DNA of 64,000 nt from Serilophus lunatus. Lineage: Eukaryota; Chordata; Aves; Passeriformes; Eurylaimidae. The notes beneath the pieces were generated by a model that saw only the letters and a list, made by a program, of their open reading frames with translations, had not been told where the DNA came from and did no database searches. The position numbers and the translations under genes were made by a program. The stretch lies in contig VXBA01001792.1 of assembly GCA_013399895.1 (NCBI GenBank), positions 261,997-325,996 on the forward strand. Reading direction: 5' to 3'. Position 1 is the first letter of the stretch, and each line of letters starts with the position of its first letter. Below, one piece after another: positions 11,481 through 23,600 of the stretch.

Positions 11481-12595
11481 TAAGAAGAAAACTTTTCTGG
11501 GCAAGTGTTGCAGGGATTTTCCATCCCCATCCAGGGAAGGGTGGGGGCTCAGATCCCCTGTGCACAGACCTGCTGTGGGAGCCACCCTTGGTGGGGGTCT
11601 TTGCCCATGGGCTCAAGTTGTTGGTTCCAAAAAGCTTTTTCCAGGGAGTTCTGTGCTGTTGAGGATGTGATGTGGTGTTTGCTAACAGACAGCTCTTCTC
11701 TCTTCTTTCTTTTTTCTTTTCCCTTGTTTTGTTCCCCTCCCCTCTTTTGGGATGCCATTTAAATGCGTGATGATAACTTTCACCCTGTTAATTAACAGGA
11801 AACATTGGACAAGACAGGAAATTACATCAGTCTTTTTATGAGGAAAGAGCCAAGAAAAAAAAATGCAAGAAAACATAGTTATTAGTGAAAGGAAAGAAAG
11901 TGCCAGGGGAGGAGGAGGAGGAGAAAGAAGGAGAAAAAAGGAGGAAAAAACACCATCCCATCGGCCTCGCTTTTCCGGGGGAGGCTGCTCCAGTACTTGA
12001 TTTTATTTTTATTTTATTGAAAAATATTTGACTAGCAGGGTCACCTTTGCTTGAGTGAGATGCTCCAGTTTCCCAAGGAATCTCTTTTTTTTTCTTATTT
12101 TCGTGCTTTTTCTCAGCTTCCTTCCCCAAACTGTGAGGCCTAGGAAGCTCTTGGCTGGGAGACTAATTTTGGTTTGGCTGCTCAGCCCTTCAAATTGGTC
12201 CCCACCCAGTGTCATTATCTTGGTTTTAACTTGCAAGGGGAAAAAAAAACCAAAAAAACAACCACTCTGTAAAAGCTGGCTCAGCCCTTCTCTACCCTTT
12301 TAACCTCACTGCATAAAAAAGCCCTACTGGCTTCAGCCTCCCAATTGGGTTGTTCTGGCAATGCCAAAGCACTGTGGGGAGGTGGTTGCAGGAGGTCCTG
12401 GTGATGCTCTTGGTGACGCTCTTCCATGTGCAATGAGAGGTACCTGGCTCTGTGGTCCTTCCTCATCCTCTCTCAGGAGTGAAGTGAGATCTCTGGTGGG
12501 GTGCTGGAGTATGATGAGCCATCTTTGGGGTGGTGATTTGGCTCCCATGGGCTTTCCTGGCTTTTCCCTGAATACCTGAGCAGGTGGAAAGGTTG

Positions 12596-12780
12596 AATGT
12601 ATATGTGAAGATAATATATTCAGTATATATATAATGATATAAGATACATTAATTATATAATGAATGCATTCTATAGATATCTACATTGAATATATTTAAT
12701 ATATTCATTGTATGTTGAAGATATCCCCTATTTGTATAGAAACCTATATAGTACATCTATAAATAGAATTGATTTTGTAC
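12596..12780. repeat. AT-rich low-complexity segment
   Basis: Dense TATA/ATAT words without a fixed period, for example around 12613-12665 and 12690-12720. Probably a decayed TA microsatellite. Confidence 0.7.
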
Positions 12781-13568
12781 GTTGAACCAGAACTGCATCA
12801 ATAAGAGCTGGTTTTGTGCTGGAGGAGGACAAAGCTGTCGGGAAGGTGGAGGAAGTTCAAACAGCTACCGCTTTTGCAAGGGGTGAAGTTGGCTCTGGAT
12901 CCAAAGATTTTTGGCGATGGAAACCTATGGGATAAATTTATGGCTGATAAAAGTTGCCAGGCATCACTGCTGAGGAGGAGCTCCCTTCATGGTGAGGGAT
13001 GCAAAATAATACCAGAGGAGTTATGTGTCTGTTTGCACACTGGTGTGCAAGGCGAGGTTTTGAGTGGAAAAGCAGGGAAAATGGCAAAATAGTCAAGAAA
13101 CCAAACCATGGTATGAGGTCCTGCTTGCCTACACGGAATGGCTGTCAGTGACCCTGTGGCTGGGCTCTGACAGCACCTTCCCAGGCAGAGCAGATGGAGT
13201 AAATAACTCCATAAAATCACGCTTCGAGCAGGAATCAAATAGCAGGAGTTTTATCTGGAAAAGGAGTTGGGAGCCTGAAGTTACATCACTGTGTTTGAAG
13301 TGATGAATTCATTTTCTTTGGAAGCTGGACTGAGACTTTTTAGCTCACGATAAGGAACAAACTCATAAATCATAGGCAGAGGCCTGCAGTTTTCCTGTTC
13401 TTTGTCACAGCCAAGCATGGAAAATGTATCCTGGGTGTCAAGAGCATGAAGCCTTGGCTCACTCACCTGAGATGTTGCACTGTAGTTATTTTCTGGAGAA
13501 GCTGGCGTGGTGCTGGGCTTGCCAAGGCCCAGATCCACTGGGTCTCTGTGCTGCCCAGGTCCCATGGG

Positions 13569-13675
13569 TTTTGTCTCTACGGGAGGATGCTTCAGGGTGT
13601 TGGTGACACCTCAAATCGTCTGAGCTTTGTCCTCATGGGAGGATGTTTCCGAGCCTCAGTGATGCCACCCCGGTG
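13569..13675. repeat. Two-copy imperfect tandem repeat (~56 bp)
   Basis: 'ttttgtctctacgggaggatg' at 13569 recurs as 'ctttgtcctcatgggaggatg' at 13625. The repeat continues with 'cttcagggtgttggtgacacc' against 'tttccgagcctcagtgatgcc'. Diverged two-unit repeat in SMAD7 intron 3. Confidence 0.6.
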
Positions 13676-14138
13676 ATGGCATGGTCCCCTCCTGCTGTTG
13701 CCATCAGAACTGGGATGAGATGAGCCACGAGGAGCTTTTGATTTTTTTTTTATTTTAAACTGGGTGCTGCCAACCTGCCCCGTTTTATGGCCTGGGGCAA
13801 ACCTCTGCCAGTCTCTGTCTGTGAAAAGGGGGTGCCAGCTCTGCTGGAGCGCTGGGAGGGTTAATTACTTAATGAATATAATATTCTCTGTAATTGCTGT
13901 GCGTTATTAATCCAGAGCAAAGTGAGAGGCGAGGGGAGGGGTGTGTGCATGGCCAGGCTTGTGAGCTCCATCCCGATGCCGTCCGGTCCCGTCTGTCCGT
14001 CCCCTGCTTGCCCCCTGCGTGGGTCGGGGCTGGTGCTGTCCATCTGTCCGTCTGTCCATCCCTGGGCGGTGACCCTGCCTGTACACCAGCGTGCTTCTCC
14101 GCCTGCTCTTAGGAATAGGCGTGATTAGATTATGAAGG

Positions 14139-14195
14139 CAGACAGAAGTAATGATTAACTTTTTCAGTCTGCCTGCTGTCTCCAGTCTGGCGCTG
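14139..14195. promoter_or_regulatory. Cluster of SMAD-box-like CAGAC/GTCT motifs
   Basis: CAGAC at 14139-14143, GTCTG at 14167-14171, GTCT at 14178-14181 and GTCTGG at 14185-14190, the last running into CGCT. Four half SMAD-binding elements in 57 bp is more than expected, and SMAD7 is a known TGF-beta-induced feedback gene. Whether the patch binds SMADs is inference. Confidence 0.35.
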
Positions 14196-17060
14196 GGTGT
14201 TTTTTTTTCCCCCTAAGTAGGCCCTGGCCCCGCGTCGACAGGGTATTAGGTTGTAAAGAAAGCCAGGAGGAATGAAGGCAAGGGAGGGAGGGGAAAGAGG
14301 AGGGAGGGAGCCTTTTCCATCGGATCCGGGACTGGAATTTATTGGCAGGAATGCAGTAAATGCTCCAAATGCCAGCCCAGCTAAACAGTTTTCATAATTG
14401 TTACGGAGCAGGGCACGACGAGCGTGAAAAGGACTTTTGTTCCTACCCTGCTTTTTCCATGGGTTTACATCCCTGCAAGGGAGATGCTGCTCTGGGAAAA
14501 GGAGATGGGGGAGGTGGGCTCTTTTTTTTGGTGAGGGGGAGAAACATATATTTATGCCTGTTTTCAGCCTTTGGGGAGAATTTTGGGTCAGTGTGCTGCA
14601 GGGAGAGGGTTTTTTTTAATATTGAAATGAGAACGGCAGCGATGCAGTGTCTCTGTGTGTGTGGAATGCAGTTGGGGGTGGTGGGGGGAAATCCTAACAC
14701 ACATCTGTGTATAAGGTATCCGTTTGGAAATCCTAGACTGCTATACTTCAGTTTTTATTAAGGTCTTTACAAGGTTTTTAACATGTAACTCGCATAGCTA
14801 CATGTTGTCAGTGTAGAGCTGTGGCTTTCCTGGGGGCTGTATCCCTGCCCTCCCCAGGGTATCTCTGGATACTGGGTAACCTTACACTCCTTGCAAGGGT
14901 GGAGCTTCATTTTTCATTGCAACAGCTTTCCAAGGTCATCCTCTAAAGCCGAGTTTGGTGGCTGCTTTGGTGGGGATTGTGAACCCATGGCTGGCCTGGA
15001 TTGGTAGCTCCTGGTGGCTTCAGCATCTGTGGCATGATTTATCCCAGCAAGTTGATGGGCAAGATGCTGCCACAGGAGCGTCCTGCTCAGCCCAAGCTGG
15101 GAAAGATATTTTGGCAGGCTCATCCTCGTGTCTGATTTGCATTGCTGTAAGTCAGGAGCCCTTTGTGTGCTGGTTTCTCTTTCTCAGAAGGTTTCTGGCT
15201 GAGATCTGGGTTGGGTATGGGTGGAGAAGAGGTGTGTCTTGGTAGCTGCTGAGGCTGGAGCATGGAGGTGGTTGCTCCTCTCCGGGAGCTGGGCCTGGTA
15301 CCAGCCCTGAGTCACTTGGGGCTCCTATGGCAGCAGCATCTGATGGGCACTGTTGTGGGCTTCCTGTGCTTCCCAGATGAGCCTCTTGGCTGATTTGTTA
15401 GAGAGGTTCGATTATTCCAGGTTGCTCTCAAGGAACGGGAGGAGGTTGGAGGGTACACAGGGCACTGGAGTGTCTGCAGCGCCTCCCAGTCCAGCAAGTC
15501 ATCCTGGGACATCCCCACCAGCACAGGAGTATAGTAATAGGGGCACACCCAGCAAAAACAGCATTTCGGGGGTGGGGGGGGTGTGTGTTTCCCCATGGAT
15601 CTGCATGCGGCTGTGCCTATTCAGATGGCCTGAGAGTCTTAAAACCCCCATGGGTGGTGGCAGGACCACTCTGGAAGGATCTGCCCTCTTGAAGCAACTG
15701 TCAAGTTGGAGCCTGGGGAAGGGATTCCCGTCCTACTGCTTTTTTGAAACAAGGGAAAAGTTTTCCCACACCTTTGAGGGGTGCAGAAGGAGAGGCAGAT
15801 AAAGACAGTTCTTTAAATTAAAACTTCAAAAATAATTAGGCTGACTGTATACTAAACAACAGCAAAGAGGCCCATTTACTGTAAATATTATGAATGGATT
15901 TGGCTGGCTTCTTCATCCCCACCCTTCCTCTAAGGCTTTTCTCTGAGCTGAGTCGAAATTCGGCCTTCAGACAGCACAGTACTCTATAATTTGCATGGCT
16001 GATGAGGCCTGAAGCCTGGTACGGAGGAAACTGGAGTCAGCTGGCTCCTCTAACCACTGGAGACAGGCAGACAGGCATTTTTGGTGTGTGCCTGCGTATT
16101 TCCCCCCCGCCCCACCTCCGTGTAGCTCCAGCCTTGCTTGGCTTTTAAAGTGAATGGTCACAAAAAAGTTCTTCTCTTCTTGAGTAATTTTTAGCTGTGG
16201 TAATTGATTAATCACTGTAATTAGACAGGAGCAGTGACTAATGGGATGTTTATGAATCAAATTTCTGGTTTGGTGGACTCCATGAACTCAGCAGTTTCAC
16301 TTGAATTCTTTTTTCTGTCCTGCCATGCAGGGGACATTGATGACCCCATATTTTTCAGGCTTGGACATCCCTCCTGGCCCAGCCCTGGTATCTCCCATAC
16401 TGGTGTCCACTCTTGAGTCTCTGTAGGTCTGCAGCAACACTCTTGCAGGGCTCCTTTCTTACTTTACTTTCTTGATTTTATTTTCCTCTCCCTGAATTAA
16501 CACTCAGAAGGTTACCATGGGGCTGGATTCCAGCTTGGGAGAAAGTTGACTCAAGGTGCCACCAAACTGGGGTGGGAACCTGAGGGGATGTCCTCAGGGA
16601 TGAATCATCTCTACCCACCGTCTCACCTGACCTCATTTTTGTCCTGATTTCATAAGGGGGTTTCCCAGCCGTGGTGAAGGAGGTGCAACTTCTTGGTTGT
16701 GTCACCTGGGAACTGAGCAGGGCCCTCCCCAGCTCGTAGATTGCCACCAACTTGAATCTGAACCAAAGTCCTTGAAATATTGGGAAATATGAGACTCCTT
16801 CCCCTGGTGGCTTCTGCCATATTTTATCCTCTTTGTCCTCATTAGAAAACATCAGCAAACTGAAGTCTTGTGGGGAAACTCAGGCAGGCATTTGTTTTCT
16901 TGCAAGGCTGAACTGATTTTGTGAGAAGCAAGGAGCCGTTTGAGTGATTGGGTGGACAACTTGTAAATAAATTAAAGAAACAATCTTAAGGCTCTTTAGC
17001 CTGCGTGACTACTGTATATGCTGAGTAATAAGAGCTGCCTAATTAGACATAGACACAAAT

Positions 17061-17230
17061 TTACGGTCTAGCCTGTCAATCCGTGGATTAAGGACTGCAT
17101 AAGTACTCACTGACACGATGGGCTGTAATGGCTCCTAAAGAGATGTTATGGTCTATCGTGTCAATAATCCACAGATTAAAGGCTCCCTAAGTATGTGTTG
17201 ACGTGACTGACTGTCTCAGCTCTTTGGGGG
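17061..17230. repeat. Two-unit ~85-bp tandem module
   Basis: Unit 1 (17061-17145) starts TTACGGTCTAGCCTGTCAA. Unit 2 (17146 to about 17230) starts TTATGGTCTATCGTGTCAA. Both continue with a GGATTA- or TAATCC-containing segment, then 'ctaagtat'- or 'ataagtact'-like sequence and a TGAC core. Similarity is moderate, so the duplication is old. TGTCAAT (PBX/MEIS-like) and GGATTA/TAATCC (OTX/PITX-like) cores are kept in both units. A weaker third relative may precede it at about 16985-17050. No CR1 or microsatellite explains it. Confidence 0.6.
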
Positions 17231-18237
17231 CTCTTGTGTTATTGAGGTGGAGGGACCCCATGGGCCACCTTGGGCGGTGGCATCCCTGCACTAGGTAAGG
17301 GTTTATTTTCTCTGCAAACAACAGGAGCTTAACACATGACCATCCTCTAAATTAGGCTTTCAGAAACCATCCCAGCCATCAAAATCAGGGGGTGGTGAAG
17401 AAGGTGAAGCTGTCTAGCCCTTGTGTGCAGGATGATATAAAAGGTTTGGGGCAAACATTGCTGTGGGTTGTGTCTCCAGGCTGCCCACAAACTCCATTAA
17501 AGGCACAAAGACCCTTTTTCTGCAGGAGGATATATCCTTTAATTTGGATTTTATTTTCCTTTGCTTTTGCGAAATGTACCTAGAAGTTTGTCTTTATTGG
17601 GTTGGGGTTTTTTTGCTTGTTTTGTTCCCCCACTCTGTAAATCACCCGACAGACTAGAAAGGAAGTAAAATTTCCCTTTTGAGTGGACGTTTTTCTTTGT
17701 TTTGATGCATCTGTCATGCTCTGTGTTCTCCTCACCTTGATGCAATACCCCTCCAGTTCTCGAGTAAGGGTTTAGGGAATGTGGTCCTGTATGTGCTGCC
17801 AAGAACAGGAGGGGGCAAAACTGCAACTGGAGTGCCCTGAGCTGTCCTGAAGACCCTACAGAAGAGCAAGAAAAAACCACATTTAAAAACTCCAGGTTTT
17901 GCATATCCATCTCTTCCATCTCAAAGAGTAGGAGAAGATGGGGATCATGTCTCTGCCCCGGGCACACAAATGCCACTTAAGGTCAGCCAGGAGAGATTAC
18001 CAGGTGCAAGACATGCTGAGCTTGGTCTCAGCCTTGGTCCCAGACAGACAACACGTTGTGCTGACACTACTCCAGCCAATTTTTTTTTTAAGCACAGATC
18101 GCCCTCCGTGTGTGCTGATGGATAAAGGAGGAAGGATTGTAATGTGTTCATGTGCTCCCTGGCACATGTGCTGGGTACACACAGCACTTGTTTTCCAGCA
18201 GAAAGCTGTGTCCTGGAAAGCCAGGCAGGGATCTCTC

Positions 18238-18755
18238 CAGGTCTTTGGGGTCCCCAGCATCAGAAGGGTGTGGGAGGTGCTGGAGAGAGTCCAAATAATC
18301 AAGAGGCCATGAAGATGCTCTGAGGGCTGGAGCTTCTCTGCCTTGGAGGCAAGCTGAGAGAGCTAGGAATATTGAGCTTGGAGAAGAGAAGGCTCCAGAG
18401 AGACCTTAGAGCCCCTTTTCAGAGCCCAAAGGGGCTCCAGGAGAGCTGGAGAGGGACTGGGGACAAGGGGTGGAGGGACCGGACAAAGGGGAATGTCTTC
18501 ACAGTGACAGAGGGAGGGCAAGGTGGGATATTGGGAAGAAATTCCTGGCTGGAAGGGTGGGGAGGTCCTGGCAGAGGTTGGGCAGAGAAGCTGTGGCTGC
18601 CCCATCTCTGGAAGTGTCCAGGGCCAGGTTGGACGGGGCTTGGAGCAACCTGGGATAGTGGAAGGTGATGTTCCTGACTATGGCAGCTGAATGGAATGAA
18701 ATGACCTTTTAAGGTCTTTTCCAACCCAAACCATTTCAGGATTCTGTGATTCTAG
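18238..18755 (+). repeat. CR1 LINE 3' fragment (long)
   Basis: Sense-oriented CR1 of about 520 bp. It runs through 'ctggagagagtccaaataat', 'gagaagagaaggctccagag', 'ggagagctggagagggactg', 'agagaagctgtggctgcccc' and ends 'ccaacccaaaccatttcagg' plus the ATTCTGTGATTCTA terminal octamer repeat. This wording is typical of songbird CR1 copies. Open frames across it are not genes. Confidence 0.95.
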
Positions 18756-18942
18756 GATCTGCTTGCTGCCCCAGGAGCTCACATGGGGGTCCTGTTCCTT
18801 CAAGGGCCATAAGACCAATCTCTTTTCTGTGCTATGATTTCTTGCTGGACATGTACATTTGTCTCTTGCCTTTACCCATTTGTGTTGGGTCATCAGTTGT
18901 CTGTGCAGTGTCACCTCTGCAAGTGGCCCAAGGTACAACACC

Positions 18943-19059
18943 TGATCAACCTGGTATAGTGGAAGATGTCCCCTGGCCATGGCAGGGGGCTGGAACTGGA
19001 TAGTCTTTAACCCAAAAACTAGATAGTCTTCCAACCCAAACCATCCTGTGATTCTGTGA
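18943..19059 (+). repeat. CR1 LINE 3' terminus
   Basis: 'gatcaacctggtatagtgga', 'cccctggccatggcaggggg', 'ttccaacccaaaccatcctg', ending ATTCTGTGA. Short 5'-truncated copy about 190 bp after the longer one. Confidence 0.9.
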
Positions 19060-19560
19060 AAATATGGACACTTTTTTTGACAACTCAGGGTAGATGCTAC
19101 CATGGTGAGTGTTGTGTGAGGTTTGATGTTGGGTAGAAAATTCAGACTCAGGGCTCACAGAGGAATGAGAGAGAAGAGGGATTGAGATGGTGAGACAGTT
19201 AGGAAGAGCATGAGAAGATGCTCAGGATAAAAACTGACCTTTCAAAGAATGAATTTATAAATATACATATTAGAAAAAGCATAGGTACATAGTTAGAAAC
19301 ACTTCTACAGTTGAATAATTTAATTTGCCTCTAATCCTAATATGATTGATGAAAGCTCCAATTACAGGCATTTAAAAACCTCATCAGGAATGCTGTTTTA
19401 TTCCAGCTTTCAGCAGTGAATTGTTATTATTGCAGATACTGGTGAGGATTTCAACAGCTCTTGACGTGGTCAGCTGGGAGCAGTCCTGGCCGTGAGATAG
19501 CTCAGTGTGTGCTAAAGTTGCTGTTTTCTTTCAAAGTCACTTGCTTACAGGAAGGCCTTT

Positions 19561-19595
19561 AGCTATGTCAAAACAAAACAAAACAAAAACAAAAG
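19561..19595. repeat. (CAAAA)n simple repeat
   Basis: Several CAAAA units in tandem inside SMAD7 intron 3. Confidence 0.85.
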
Positions 19596-21653
19596 ATCCC
19601 CAGCTCACCTCCCCTCTGTGCCCATGAAATTGACACTGGCACAAGGCTGAAATCTGAAAGCTGGAGAGGAACTACATTGTTTATTATTATTTTTTAAATT
19701 CAATTTTGCTAAAATGCTTTGTTTCTTTGTGAATTAAAAAAAGAAAAAAAGAACTTTTTCTTCCTCAATGCCTAATAAATCTGCAGTAGCTTAGAAATAA
19801 AAAGTACAGAAGACATGGTTTCATCATCTTAAAAGTGTTCACGTGATGGGGAAAAAGCCACACCAGAAATTTCCTGCCACTTCCAAGTGATGGGAGATAT
19901 GAGTCCTTCTGCCACAGCTTGGAAGCAACAAGCCTTTCTGTTAAACCTGGGTGTTTTCATGTTGTGACTCTCCCATACCCACTGTCCTCTGGACCATCTT
20001 GGTTTCGGCAGCTGTTAATTTTTTGGGGTTATTGCTTTGGTATCCCATCCTCCAGGATTTCTGTATGGATGAAGCATTTTTGGCAGTGTTCCTGTAGTGC
20101 CCTGAGCCCACAGGCAGCATGTGCACCCTCAAGGTAGAGAAATAGTGACTGTGGTCTTTTATGGATCAATTTTGGGCAGAGCTTGATGTTTGTAAGGGTC
20201 AAGGCAAGTGGTAGGGAACCTCACAGCTTCTTGTGCTGGTTGATATGTTGGAAGTAGCTGGGATGATGCTTTTATGGAGGACAAGGAATGTATTGGCAAA
20301 GTCAGGGCAGCTCCTCAGGAAAATTCAGGATGGTGTAAAAAAATAAGGGAAAAAATGAATTTTTCCAATGGGAACAGGATGTGGTTGTGCTGGAGCATCA
20401 CTGGTGATGAACCATCTGCACCAAAATCACAAAAAATGTTACGCCAAGGACTTTGGGGTATCAAGTTATTGCTTTAATTTCTCTCCTCTGTGAGGAACTG
20501 TTGTGGGTGGCTGTTCTCCATCGACCAGATTGTGAGTGATCAATGCAACTAATTCCTGAAGGTAGACTCACTTTATTGTCTGTTATTGCTATACTATTAT
20601 TTTTTCACAATGAGCTTGCACAGCGCACTGGAGGGAGCCTGTAATGGGAAACCATGGAAAACCCCAATAACCCAGTGATAGCAGCAAATGGAGGGATGCT
20701 TAATAATGAGCAATAGCACGGATGTTTATAGCATTAAACATTATCATTGTTTGCTGGAATATGGGAACGCTCCCAGTATGCTGGGAGCTTTCCAGGCATT
20801 TAGAAAGGGATGTGTTTGCTCCGAGGAGCTTGTAAAAAGGATGCTTTTAACTCAAAACAGGAATCCCAGAGCGTTTGCAGCCTTTTGTGGGCTGTCGCAC
20901 ACGAGGATGTCTTGAGGATGATGTGGCTGTGAATTTCCTGGGGTGTGGGGTTTTGTGTGAATTCGCAGCAAGCAGAGATGAGAGCTGTGTGATGGGTCCC
21001 TGCCACGACCCCAGGTTGCACTGGGTGAACTCTGTTTTTGGGCAAAATACTTCCATTTACTTCATTTGCACAGACAGATCATTGCCACCAAAAAAGCCTT
21101 TTGGGGGAGGGGGGAGGAGGGAAGTCTGTCACTGTAGGAAGCATCTCTGAGTCATTTTTTCCTTCTCTTCTGCCACCTTCTCTCCTGCCCAAGTGATGCC
21201 ACTGGCTTTTCCCACCCCTTTTCCTGGTGGATGCCAAAGCTGGAGAGGTGGGTGGGAGCGAGGAGGCTCCTATGGGGTCCCAACAACTGTGAAAAGCAGC
21301 TTTGGTGGTGGCTGGCAGGGAGGCCTGAGCCTGTTTATCTGAGCTCAGCCCTTATATTCTCATGGCTTTTTGACTAGACATCCAGTCAACAGCCAAAGCC
21401 CACAAACGGAAGAGGCTCTGGCATATTTATTCTGCGTGCTGGCATCAGTTCCTTACCGAAAGAAAATATATCCCAGATTACCTAAGATTCGTCCTTGAGG
21501 ACTGGTCACCCCATGTCATTGAAAATCCTAGTAGGATTCATTCATGAACTTCCAGCCTTCCTCCATAAAGGCCTGTTCATTCATCACCAAGGCAATTTTC
21601 TACTTTTTTTTTTTTTTTTTCCTTTCTTAAATGCTCTGGCAATTAAATAACTC

Positions 21654-21683
21654 TTAAGTGGCAGCGAGCTAATTGTTAAGTGG
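21654..21683. promoter_or_regulatory. Paired TTAAGTGG (NKX2-type) motifs
   Basis: TTAAGTGG at 21654-21661 and again at 21676-21683, in the same orientation and 22 bp apart (about two helical turns). A GCTAATTG homeodomain core lies between them. T(T/C)AAGTGG is the known NKX2 recognition core. The surrounding 21.4-21.8 kb does not look repetitive. Regulatory function is inference. Confidence 0.4.
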
Positions 21684-23157
21684 TCTTCACTAACGCAAGC
21701 ACTAGGTGAAAAAGCGCTTTTTTACCCCCCTGCTGCCTCCTGAAAGGGATGCTTTTATGTTTAAGTAAATAAAAACGTACAGGAATTTTAGCAGTGATTC
21801 GATGGTTGTTGCTCCAGAATTACCTCAGCTGCTCTAAAACAAAACCCAGGACTCTGAACATCATTGGCTGGCAGGCAGGCAGAGAGGATTTAGGTGAAGG
21901 ATGGTTGATAGAGATCCCCCTGAATCCAGGACCATCCCCACCGTGGATCCAGGAGCATACCCTCCAAAATCCTCCATCTCTCACACATCCCCTGCCCCAA
22001 TTTCTCTGTCTCTCAGGCAGGTGGTGAGAACTCCATCCTAGGGTTTCTTGCCCCTCTGGGAACACCTTTGGGTAGGGGCACCCCATTAGGGTTAGTGGGG
22101 AGGTAACCCAAACTGCCCACCCTGTCCCTCCTCAGTCACAGGTTTAAGCAGGATATAAAGTTATACACCAAGAAGTCTGAATGAGGCACCAAGGAAGGGA
22201 AGTGGAAGGACAAACTAAGGTGCACCTTAACAGATGGTGTCCCAGGGACCACCCCCTTATGACCAGAACGTCCCTCCCTGACTTAGCCTGGGAGTGAGGG
22301 TCCCTATTTTGAGGTGTACATAGTCAGTCCCATTTTTAGTAGCTGCCTCCAGCAACTGGAGAAATATTTTCCTCGCTGGCATAGAAATGAGGAAATTAAA
22401 AGTGTGTGGTTGGGCTTTTTTTTTTCTTCCCTCCTCTCTTAAAAGCACAGTGCAAAGCTTCAAACATAACTCTGAGATGGGAGAAAAACGCCTGTGCTGG
22501 GGAAATGTGCTTATTAATAGCAAGAAATAGAGAAAACAGGGTGTTGCCATGGGGAGGGAGGAGTGGGGGGCTGCAGCCAGAGCTTTAGTTTGCTGGCTCA
22601 CCCACCACCCCCTCTCTCTTAGTTTCTCCCATGGTGCAGGGGATTATTTTGGTAGTGCTCACTAACTTACATTCCCAACTTGTTTTTTTTTTTAATTTTT
22701 TTTTTAAATATAATTATAGAGATGAATAGTTCCCAGGTCTTAACATGCCTACTGAGGCTGGAAGGAATTACCTGCTGAGCAGCGCCAGCCTGCTAGGGAT
22801 CCTCCATCAGGAAAAGGGAAAGCTTTCTCACAATTTTTGCCTCCTCCTGCCATACTTTTTCATCCTACATCATATCCTTACTGCCCACATAGGGTAGCTA
22901 TAGGCAAGGAAGTTGAAAGAAGGGCTATGGGAATGAATTTCTACATTTTTTGCATGTTTTTTAGGCTGTTTTGTGTGAGATTTTTGGCTTGCTCCAGCTC
23001 TTAGTGTTTCCCACAAGTTAGAGTGTCCAACCTCTCCATCACCCAGGCTCTGCCTATAGGTAGGGAAAAGCCTCATGAACTAGAGAAGGCAAGTTCTTGT
23101 CCCCCCTGATCCCATGGGATGACCTTCAGTGTGGTTTTCTTAGAAACATCTCATTTT

Positions 23158-23178
23158 TGTGTGTGTGTGCGTGTGTGT
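23158..23178. repeat. (GT)n microsatellite
   Basis: About ten GT units, interrupted once by GC, in SMAD7 intron 3 about 420 bp before exon 4. Confidence 0.9.
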
Positions 23179-23600
23179 CTTTACATCATTTTTTATGGAA
23201 ATGAATCCATCATTTGGTGGGTTTTTAGTCTTGGTGGATGCAGCTGGCTGGAGCACCTGTTGGCACTGAAGGTGATCCTAGCGTTGGTTTGCATGTGAGT
23301 GACTATGCAGGGGCTGCTGGTGTGTCTGAGGCCACTTTGAAAGGTGGTCCTGGTGATTAGGACAAAAATCCAGCTAGAACTAGGCACTAAAACAGCACAG
23401 GAGTCCTCCAAACCTGAGAATGTACTTTTAGAAACAGAGGGTGCACTATGGACATTGGTGCATGCATGGAGAGCATCACAAAGACACGGCCAGGCAAGGT
23501 CCTGCCGATTCTGTATCACTTGTGCTTTCAGATTAACCCTCCTGGTGCTAAATTTCTCCTTTTTAATTTTTTTTTTTTCCTTCCTCCTGCTGTTCTGTAG

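Larger units (their letters stand above)
5187..23600 (+). other. SMAD7: SMAD7 intron 3 (18.4 kb)
   Basis: Runs from the GTAAGA donor to a long T/C tract ending in TGTAG before exon 4. It is the large intron of the gene; the corresponding human intron carries colorectal-cancer association signals. CR1 pieces lie near the left end (5816-5960) and at 18238-18755 and 18943-19059. Between about 5.96 and 18.24 kb I see no CR1. That block holds poly-T runs, the polypyrimidine tract at 11075-11480, a CpG-richer patch (10680-11060), an AT-rich stretch (12596-12780), SMAD-box-like motifs (14139-14195) and a two-unit module (17061-17230). No additional exon was recognised. Confidence 0.85.
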
